From JAWKHR01 sp041394725 (GTDB lineage Bacteria > Acidobacteriota > Vicinamibacteria > Vicinamibacterales > SCN-69-37): DNA of 5,943 nucleotides. The stretch lies in the NCBI GenBank assembly GCA_041394725.1, contig JAWKHR010000100.1, forward strand, positions 1 to 5,943, written 5' to 3'. The notes below the pieces were generated by a model. It was given only the letters and a program-made list of their open reading frames with translations. It had not been told where the DNA came from and made no database searches. How positions within the stretch are numbered: the stretch's first letter is position 1; the number at the start of each line of letters is the position of its first letter. A program made the position numbers and the translations under genes. Shown piece by piece: positions 1-4,619 of the stretch.

Positions 1-45
1 CGAGGTCGAGTAGGCGGAGAGGCCCGCCGGACGCCGTGGGTGAGC

Positions 46-51
46 TAAGAT
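46..51 (+). promoter_or_regulatory. possible -10 box for the tRNA-Pro gene
   Basis: TAAGAT matches the sigma-70 -10 consensus at five of six positions. It ends 10 bases before the tRNA, which would put transcription start near 58. No recognisable -35 element lies 16-18 bp upstream, where the sequence is GC-only, so this rests on the hexamer and its position alone. The rest of 1-61 holds no gene I can support. A short frame ends at TAG (11-13) and could be the tail of an upstream gene. It is followed by a small GC hairpin (13-17 with 24-28) without a T-tract. Confidence 0.3.
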
Positions 52-61
52 CGGCGGAGGT

Positions 62-138
62 CGGGGTGTAGCGCAGCCTGGTAGCGCACCTGCCTTGGGC
101 GCAGGGGGTCCCGAGTTCGAATCTCGGCGCCCCGACCA
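62..138 (+). tRNA. tRNA-Pro (anticodon UGG)
   Basis: A full cloverleaf can be drawn. The acceptor stem pairs 62-68 (CGGGGTG) with 128-134 (CGCCCCG), with one G-T pair. The D arm is 71-87. The anticodon stem pairs 89-93 (CCTGC) with 101-105 (GCAGG) around the loop CTTGGGC, placing anticodon TGG at 96-98. The variable loop is 106-110. The T arm pairs 111-115 with 123-127 around TTCGAAT. The discriminator is A135 and CCA is encoded at 136-138. The UGG anticodon decodes proline CCN codons, chiefly CCA and CCG. There is no intron and no mismatch that would suggest decay. Confidence 0.97.
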
Positions 139-150
139 GATTCACTGGTC
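134..150 (+). other. hairpin overlapping the tRNA 3' end
   Basis: GACCAG (134-139) and CTGGTC (145-150) are perfect complements around the loop ATTCA. The left arm is made from the last acceptor base, the discriminator and the CCA of tRNA-Pro, so in the precursor transcript this stem would compete with the mature acceptor end. No T-run follows, so it is not a classical intrinsic terminator. A role in 3'-end processing or termination is only inference. Confidence 0.35.
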
Positions 151-272
151 TGTCGGTCACGTATAGGTCACAACGAGACGGCGCGTTTCAGCGCGCACGC
201 GGATCTACCGTTTCCGGTCTGAGCGCTCGATCCGGCGTGGCTCCAGCCGCGTCCAGCCGATCGCGCGGCAGG

Positions 273-278
273 TATAAT
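273..278 (+). promoter_or_regulatory. -10 box of the kinase gene
   Basis: This is a perfect TATAAT in otherwise GC-rich DNA. Its last base is 14 bp before the GTG start at 293, so transcription should begin near A285 and leave a leader of only about 8 nt. No good TTGACA-like -35 is visible 16-18 bp upstream (around 249-256). There is no Shine-Dalgarno sequence between the box and the start codon. Confidence 0.6.
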
Positions 279-280
279 CG

Positions 281-298
281 CGCCACTTCCCCGTGGCG
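281..298 (+). promoter_or_regulatory. inverted repeat enclosing the kinase start codon
   Basis: CGCCAC (281-286) pairs perfectly with GTGGCG (293-298) across a 6-base loop, TTCCCC. The right arm is the GTG start codon plus the second codon. In an mRNA starting at or before 281 it would hide the start codon. If transcription starts near 285, as the -10 spacing suggests, most of the left arm is missing and the repeat could act only on DNA, or on readthrough RNA from the tRNA side. Function is inferred from position only. Confidence 0.3.
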
Positions 299-3022
299 TT
301 ATCTTCCGGTACTCGTCTCGGTCCCTATGAAATCCATGCCCTGCTCGGTGAGGGCGGCATGGGCCAGGTGTACCGGGCCACCGACACGAAGCTCGATCGC
401 GCCGTCGCCATCAAGGTGCTGCCCGAGTCGTTCGCCCTGGATGCCGACCGCGTGGCGCGGTTCACGCGCGAGGCAAAGACGCTCGCCGCGCTCAACCACC
501 CGAACATCGCCCAGGTGTACGGGATCGAGGAGTCCGAGTCCGGAAGTTCTGGAGTCACGGCGTCGACTCCCACTCGCGCCCTGGTCATGGAACTGGTCGA
601 GGGCGAGGACCTGGCGCAGATCATCGCGCGCGGTGGAACCCAGGGCGTTCATCACCGCATCCCGGTCGATGAGGCCCTGGCGATCGCGAAGCAGGTGGCC
701 GATGCCCTCGAAGCCGCGCACGAGCAGGGCATCGTCCATCGCGATCTGAAGCCCGCGAACATCAAGGTGCGGCCCGACGGGACCGTCAAGGTGCTCGACT
801 TCGGCCTGGCGAAGGCCCTCACCACCGAGGGCACGGGGGCGACGAGCGGCGCGAGTGCCCTGACGCTCACGTCGCCCGCGATGACCGAGATGGGCATGAT
901 CCTCGGGACCGCGGCATACATGGCCCCCGAGCAGGCGCGCGGAAAGGCCGTGGATCGCCGGGCCGACATCTGGGCGTTCGGCTGCGTGCTCTACGAAATG
1001 CTCACCGGGCGGCGCGCGTTCGACGGGGAGGACGTCTCCCTCACGCTGTCGCAGGTGCTGCAGCGCGAGCCGGACTTCGACGTGCTGCCCCCCGACGTGC
1101 CACCGGCCGTCCGGCGACTGCTCCGCCGTTGCTTCGAGAAGGACCCGCGCCGGAGGCTGAGTGCGATCGGCGATGCCCGGCTCGAACTGGAAGAGCGCGA
1201 CGAGCCTGCGCCGGCAGCCGGTGCGACCACCGGGGCCCCGGTCCAGTCGCGCCAGACGACCCGGCTGGTGGCGACCATCGCGGCGGCCGTCGTCGTGACC
1301 GCGGCGGCGACGTACGGGCTGGTCGGGTGGTCCGCTGGTCCCCCGGCCGCGCCCCAGCGCCTCACCGTCCTGCCGCCCGCCGGACAGGGCCTGCTCCCGG
1401 ATCCGGCGCACGTGATGCTGTCACCCGACGGCCGCCGCCTGGCCTTCATCGCGGGCGTGTCGCCGGTGAGCGAGCGGCTGTGGATTCGAAACCTCGACGA
1501 CCTGGTCGCTCGCGAGGTCGAGGGCTCCGACGGCGCGTCGTTGCCGTTCTGGTCGCCGGACAGCACACGCGTCGGGTTCTTCGCCGCGGGCAAGCTGTTG
1601 ACCACGTCGGTCACCGGAGGCCGGCCGCAGATCGTGGCGGACGCACCGGACGGGCGGGGGGCGACGTGGAGCACAGGCGGGGTCATCGTCTTTGCCCCGA
1701 GCGGGAACGGTCCCCTGTTCCGCGTGTCCGAGGGCGGCGGCGCGGTCACCCCCGCGACGTCGGTGGACGCCGACAAGGGCGAGAGCGGCCACCGGTTTCC
1801 GTCGTTCCTGCCGGATGGCCGGCACTTCCTGTTCGCGGTCCTGCCCCAGGAGAACGGCCTGTTCCACATCGACATCGGAGAGCTCGATTCACCCGATCGG
1901 CAGAACCTGATGACCGCGGAAAACAGCCCGGTCTACGCCGAGCCCGGCTACCTGATCTTCTCGCGGAACGGCACGCTGGCGGCCCAGCCGTTCGACGCGT
2001 CGAACCGGACGCTGACGGGAGAGGCCGTCCTGCTCGACGACGCCCCGGGAGACATTGCGACCTACTATGCGGCCGACTGGATCGGGTCGGTCTCGTCCAG
2101 CGGCGACCTCGCCTATCTCACGACCGTGACCGAGCAGTCCCGGCTCGCCTGGCTCGATCAGGCCGGACGCGAAACCGGGACCGTCGACGTGCCGCCCGGG
2201 CCCTACATCGCCGTCAGTCTCTCGCCGGACGGCCGGCGGGCCGTGGTGGGAACCCTGGCTGGCTCCGACTCCTCGATCGGTGTCGTCGACCTCGCGCGCG
2301 GCGGACTCACGCCCATCGTGACCCGGTCCCGGGGATGGGTCGGCCTGCCGGAGTGGTCGCCTGACAGCAGGAGGATTGCGTTCAGCAGCGACCAGTCGGG
2401 ACAGGTGGACCTCTACGTCAGCGGGGCCGACCACGGGGACGTCGAGCCGCTCTATCAGTCCGCGGTGCCGTTCAAGCACGTCACGAGCTGGTCGAAGGAC
2501 GGAAAGATCATCGTCTTCTCCAGCATCAGTGCCGAGACGGCCGACGATTTGTGGACGCTGCGCCTGGATGACGGCAAGGCCGAGCCCTTCGTGCGCCTGC
2601 CGGGGCAGGACGAGTTCGGGGCGCTCTCTCCGGACGGCCGGTGGATGGCCTACATCTCCCAGGTGGCCGGGAGGCCGGAGGCCTTCGTGCAGGCGTTTCC
2701 CGGTCCGGGCGAGGCGCATCGCGTGACGAGGGACGGCGCACAGGACTCGGAGATGTGGTGGCGGGACGATGGCCGCCAGCTGATGGTGATCGGCGCCGAC
2801 CTCCAGGTGCTCCTGATCGACCTGACGTTCACGCCGGATATCTCCGTGTCGGCGCCGCGGCCGGTCGGGCGACTGCGCTTCGCGCCCGTGAATACCCGGT
2901 CCGTCGATGCCACCCCGGACCTCCAGCGGATGCTCGCCATCGTTCCCGAGGCCGGCAACAGCGCACGGTCGATCACCGTACTCAAAAACTGGCTGCACAT
3001 CGTCCAGCAGAAGGCGCGCTGA
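293..3022 (+). CDS. transmembrane Ser/Thr protein kinase with C-terminal TolB/WD40-like beta-propeller
   Basis: This 909-residue PknB-type (Hanks) kinase transfers phosphate from ATP to Ser/Thr of unknown target proteins. The cytoplasmic kinase domain spans about residues 12-290. It has glycine loop G19-EGGMG-Q25, catalytic K41, helix-C E60, HRDLKPAN at 149-156 (D151), DFG at 169-171, a Thr/Ser-rich activation segment, APE at 211-213 and DxW at 225-227, so it should be active. One hydrophobic segment (about 325-346) would cross the inner membrane. The extracytoplasmic part (about 350-909) carries PD40/WD40-like motifs (SPDG or variants) at 376, 420, 505, 643, 688, 733, 778 and 823 and is probably a ligand or partner sensor. 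PASTA repeats are absent. GTG at 293 is chosen because the protein then begins with the family's usual short lead into LGPYEI, just after a TATAAT box. A Ser/Thr-rich insert at about 79-95 is unusual. Signal and substrate are unknown. Confidence 0.93.
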   Translation: MALSSGTRLGPYEIHALLGEGGMGQVYRATDTKLDRAVAIKVLPESFALDADRVARFTREAKTLAALNHPNIAQVYGIEESESGSSGVTASTPTRALVMELVEGEDLAQIIARGGTQGVHHRIPVDEALAIAKQVADALEAAHEQGIVHRDLKPANIKVRPDGTVKVLDFGLAKALTTEGTGATSGASALTLTSPAMTEMGMILGTAAYMAPEQARGKAVDRRADIWAFGCVLYEMLTGRRAFDGEDVSLTLSQVLQREPDFDVLPPDVPPAVRRLLRRCFEKDPRRRLSAIGDARLELEERDEPAPAAGATTGAPVQSRQTTRLVATIAAAVVVTAAATYGLVGWSAGPPAAPQRLTVLPPAGQGLLPDPAHVMLSPDGRRLAFIAGVSPVSERLWIRNLDDLVAREVEGSDGASLPFWSPDSTRVGFFAAGKLLTTSVTGGRPQIVADAPDGRGATWSTGGVIVFAPSGNGPLFRVSEGGGAVTPATSVDADKGESGHRFPSFLPDGRHFLFAVLPQENGLFHIDIGELDSPDRQNLMTAENSPVYAEPGYLIFSRNGTLAAQPFDASNRTLTGEAVLLDDAPGDIATYYAADWIGSVSSSGDLAYLTTVTEQSRLAWLDQAGRETGTVDVPPGPYIAVSLSPDGRRAVVGTLAGSDSSIGVVDLARGGLTPIVTRSRGWVGLPEWSPDSRRIAFSSDQSGQVDLYVSGADHGDVEPLYQSAVPFKHVTSWSKDGKIIVFSSISAETADDLWTLRLDDGKAEPFVRLPGQDEFGALSPDGRWMAYISQVAGRPEAFVQAFPGPGEAHRVTRDGAQDSEMWWRDDGRQLMVIGADLQVLLIDLTFTPDISVSAPRPVGRLRFAPVNTRSVDATPDLQRMLAIVPEAGNSARSITVLKNWLHIVQQKAR
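527..577 (+). repeat. GAGTCC/GGAGTC-rich in-frame insert in the kinase gene
   Basis: This stretch encodes residues about 79-95 (EESESGSSGVTASTPTR), between the strand ending in YGIEE and the strand ALVMELVEG. Relatives, as I recall them, join these strands with only a few residues. The DNA has GGAGTC at 529-534, GAGTCC at 536-541, GGAGTC at 551-556 and its inverted copy GACTCC at 565-570. The low-complexity protein and the recurring hexamer suggest a small repeat-derived expansion in a surface loop. I cannot tell whether it is mobile. Confidence 0.4.
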
Positions 3023-3035
3023 GGCCGCGCGGCCT
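3022..3035. terminator. GC palindrome between convergent genes, possible bidirectional terminator
   Basis: AGGCCGCGCGGCCT is a perfect 14-bp palindrome. It starts at the last base of the kinase stop codon and lies in the 16-bp gap before the end of the SRPBCC gene on the other strand. As RNA it can fold to a 5-bp stem with a GCGC loop, or pair further with a smaller loop. Only TT follows on the + strand and no T-tract is present on either side, so termination activity is uncertain. Position between two converging stop codons is the main support. Confidence 0.35.
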
Positions 3036-3038
3036 TCC

Positions 3039-3524
3039 TCATGGCCGCGCCAGCGTGACGAGAACCTCGTCCAGCGTGTCGAACTGCTCGCCCGCCGCGC
3101 CCGTGCCCGTGCTGCCGGAGGCGATGGCGGCGTCGAGGGCCTCGCTGGACGGATAGAGTTCGCGCAGCACCAGCAGCGTCCGGCCGTCCCGCTCCTCGAA
3201 GGTCACGGTGGTCACCGGCCCATCGGCGCTCTCCTCGTTCGTCCAGACGATGCGCGAGTTGGGCGTCACTTCGATGTACCTGCCGAAGAACGCCATGGGC
3301 TGCTCGGAAGCCGGGTGGCTGAAGACGAACCGGTACGTGCCACCCGTGCGAACGTCGGCGTCGCAGGACACGAGGGTGATGCCGAACGACTTCGGCACCC
3401 ACCACCGCCTGAGCAACTCGGGCCTGGCCCAGGCCTCGTACACGATGTGCGCGGGCGCGTTGAAGGTGCGCGTGACGACCAGCTCACGCTCGGACGTTCG
3501 TTCCACCGTCGTGGGGTTCTTCAT
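3039..3524 (-). CDS. SRPBCC / AHSA1-family protein (START-like ligand-binding fold)
   Basis: A complete 161-residue protein of the Activator-of-Hsp90-ATPase-1-like (AHSA1) branch of the SRPBCC superfamily, of normal length for the family. Visible family features are the N-terminal strand ELVVTRTFNAP (14-24), helix YEAWARPELLRRWW (29-42), VPKSFG (43-48), a strand pair ending GGTYRFVF (61-68), GRYIEVTPNSRIVWT (81-95), TVTFEERDGRTLLVL (106-120) and a C-terminal helix near EQFDTLDEVL (146-155). The fold forms a hydrophobic cavity; the ligand cannot be deduced. ATG at 3524 is preferred because homologues start just before the ELVVTRTF strand. An in-frame ATG 36 bases further upstream would overlap the regulator's end. 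The gene follows the ArsR gene by 10 bp, so it is probably cotranscribed with it and under its repression. ArsR-SRPBCC pairs are common in bacteria. No membrane segment or signal peptide is seen. Confidence 0.9.
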   Translation of the reverse strand: MKNPTTVERTSERELVVTRTFNAPAHIVYEAWARPELLRRWWVPKSFGITLVSCDADVRTGGTYRFVFSHPASEQPMAFFGRYIEVTPNSRIVWTNEESADGPVTTVTFEERDGRTLLVLRELYPSSEALDAAIASGSTGTGAAGEQFDTLDEVLVTLARP

Positions 3525-3534
3525 GGGGTTGGGC

Positions 3535-3897
3535 TCACTTTCCTGTTCTGCGTCTTCCATCGACTCGCTTCTTGCGTTGCACGGCCTCGACGACCTCGTC
3601 CAGCGCGTCGAAGCGCGCCTCCCAGAGCTGGCGGTACCGATCGATCCATGCCGCCTCTTCCTCCAGCCGGCCCCGGCCGAGCCGGACGTCCGGACCCGCC
3701 CGACCTTCTCGGTGGTGACGAGTCCCGCCTGCTCCAGGACGCCGACGTGCTTCTTCATGCCCGTGAGGGTCATGCGGAACGTCCGGCCAGGTCCGTGATC
3801 GACGCGTCCGCCTGGCCCAGTCGCTCCAGGATGCCGCGTCGGGTGGCGTCCGAGCGCGGCAAACAGGCGTCCAGGTGGGCTCGTTTAACTGAACCAT
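3535..3897 (-). pseudogene. ArsR-family winged-helix regulator, frameshifted as read
   Basis: Stitching three frames gives an ArsR-type repressor of about 121 residues. It starts MVQLNE, continues AHLDAC, then SDATRRGILERLGQADASIT (helices 1-2 region), then MTLTGMKKHVGVLEQAGLVT (recognition helix and wing start), and ends RLEEEAAWIDRYRQLWEARF followed by a Lys/Arg-rich tail and TGA at 3537-3535. Frame changes, each equal to a loss of one base, are needed near 3880, 3780 and 3687. Around 3854-3863 the sequence also seems short by about 3 bases in frame. No metal-site ELCVC motif is seen, so metal sensing is not supported. Such regulators usually repress their own operon, here with the SRPBCC gene 10 bp downstream. 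A perfect palindrome covers the start codon. All DNA-binding residues survive in one frame or another, so this may be a working gene damaged only in the assembly. Confidence 0.75.
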
Positions 3898-3907
3898 GTG
3901 GTTCAGT
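3888..3907. promoter_or_regulatory. palindromic operator over the ArsR start codon
   Basis: ACTGAACCA (3888-3896) and TGGTTCAGT (3899-3907) are perfect inverted copies separated by 2 bp. The ATG of the regulator (3897-3895, minus strand) lies at the centre. A dyad of this length suits a dimeric winged-helix ArsR repressor. Its place, covering the last bases of the -10 box, the predicted transcription start and the start codon, suits simple blocking of RNA polymerase. That the regulator encoded here binds it is inference. Confidence 0.6.
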
Positions 3908-3933
3908 GTGTACCATCGGCGGGCCAGATGCAA
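3905..3933 (-). promoter_or_regulatory. promoter of the ArsR-SRPBCC operon
   Basis: On the minus strand TTGCAT (3933-3928) and CACACT (3910-3905) are separated by exactly 17 bp. Each matches the sigma-70 consensus at three of six positions. Transcription would start about 7 bases after the -10, at 3898 or 3897, which is the ATG itself. That implies a leaderless mRNA, and no Shine-Dalgarno sequence is present. The box overlaps the palindrome at 3888-3907, as expected for a repressed promoter. Confidence 0.4.
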
Positions 3934-3964
3934 GGGCGGCGGTCGGGCCGGTCCCGGGACGCGC

Positions 3965-4587
3965 TCAGTGCGGGCGTTCCGACACGGGGACGTCGCGGGC
4001 GAGCCGGCGCATCTCGAGCAGGTCGGCCAGCGCCACGGCACGCGGGGCAGGTCGCGACACTCGAGCAGCGCCTGCTTCTCCACGGGTCGAAATCCAGGAG
4101 ATGCGCGAGCGTGTGCACCAGCGCCGCGTCCGGCATCGACGTCAGCGCGGCCACCATCGCCGCCGCCTCGTCGCCCGGCACGTCCAGGCCGGCGAGCCGG
4201 ATGATGCGCTGGCGATCGGCCCGCAGCGCGCGCCGCCTCGTCGTCCGGCGGGGGATCCGGCAGGGACTCGAGCGTCGCGCGCCGGTAGGCGCGCGTGTGA
4301 TCCTCCTCGACCACACGCACGCGCTCCAGCCCCTGCAGCACCAGCGTGTGCCGCCCGTCGTCGAGTTTCCGGGCCGTGGGAATCACGCCGGTGCAGCCAA
4401 TCGGATAAATCGGGGCGGCCCTCGTAGTCGGCGTCCAGCCCGGGCGCAGCAACATCGGGCAAGGCGCCGGTCACCCTCGAGCGCGTCGGCGACCATCGCG
4501 CGATAGCGCAGCTCGGATGTGCAGCGGCATCGAGACGCCGGGAAAGAGCACCACGTTCGGCAGGGGAAACAGCGGGACCAGCACCAT
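3965..4587 (-). pseudogene. LON substrate-binding-domain protein, frameshifted as read
   Basis: Stitched across frames this gives about 210 residues of a stand-alone LON N-terminal (PUA-like) domain protein. These resemble the substrate-recognition part of Lon protease but lack the AAA+ and peptidase domains. The order of pieces is MVLVPLFPLPNVVLFPGVSM, ELRYRAMVADALEGDRR, MLLRPGW, DADYEGRP, IYPIGCTGVIPTARKLDDGR, LVLQGLERVRVVEEDHTRAY, LRADRQRIIRLAGLDVPGDE, AAMVAALTSMPDAALVHTLA, VEKQALLECRDL and ALADLLEMRRLARDVPVSER, then TGA at 3967-3965. Seven frame changes are required, near 4516, 4455, 4436, 4413, 4228, 4081 and 4046. Each is equivalent to losing one or two bases, several in GC homopolymers or a GC repeat. 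Stand-alone members have no well-defined function. The gene follows the permease by 32 bp on the same strand and seems to have its own -10 box. Sequence error and recent decay are both possible. Confidence 0.72.
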
Positions 4588-4594
4588 CGGGACC

Positions 4595-4600
4595 AGTCTA
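4595..4600 (-). promoter_or_regulatory. possible -10 box of the LON-domain gene
   Basis: TAGACT (minus strand, 4600 to 4595) matches the -10 consensus at four of six positions. Seven bases separate it from the ATG at 4587, so transcription would start at or next to the A of ATG and give a leaderless mRNA. The region where a -35 would lie (about 4618-4624) shows no TTGACA-like sequence. Readthrough from the permease, whose stop is 32 bp upstream, is an alternative. Confidence 0.35.
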
Positions 4601-4619
4601 CGCCCGGCCCTGCCCCGCC

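Noticed and set aside
181..196. Hairpin GCGCG/CGCGC as a terminator of the tRNA gene
   Set aside because: The 5-bp CG-repeat stem has no T-tract, and such pairings are frequent by chance in GC-rich sequence.
299..1411. Long minus-strand open frames opposite the kinase gene (also 991-1875 and 1889-2998)
   Set aside because: They are Arg/Pro/Gly-rich with no recognisable domain and mirror a clear kinase on the other strand. Long antisense frames are expected at this GC content.
3039..3773. One 244-residue protein fusing the ArsR DNA-binding part to the SRPBCC domain
   Set aside because: The frame joins the two only because of a one-base loss near 3687. The stretch between them is out-of-frame regulator sequence, and the true regulator tail ending at 3535 is found in another frame.
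3951..3960. Palindrome GTCCCGGGAC between the LON-domain and ArsR genes
   Set aside because: Ten-base GC palindromes are common at this composition, and its position gives no link to a promoter or a stop codon.
2907..4427. A 506-codon plus-strand open frame
   Set aside because: It overlaps the kinase end and runs antisense to the SRPBCC, ArsR and LON-domain genes, all of which show family motifs. Its own translation is Arg/Pro/Ala-rich without motifs.
3535..4455. One 306-residue minus-strand protein starting MLLRPGW
   Set aside because: It is a chimera of LON-domain fragments, intergenic sequence and the regulator's C-terminus, joined by frameshifts. Each part matches a different gene.
4046..4516. 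Programmed frameshifting in the LON-domain gene
   Set aside because: Seven breaks at unrelated sequences, without a shared slippery site and downstream structure, cannot be a programmed event.
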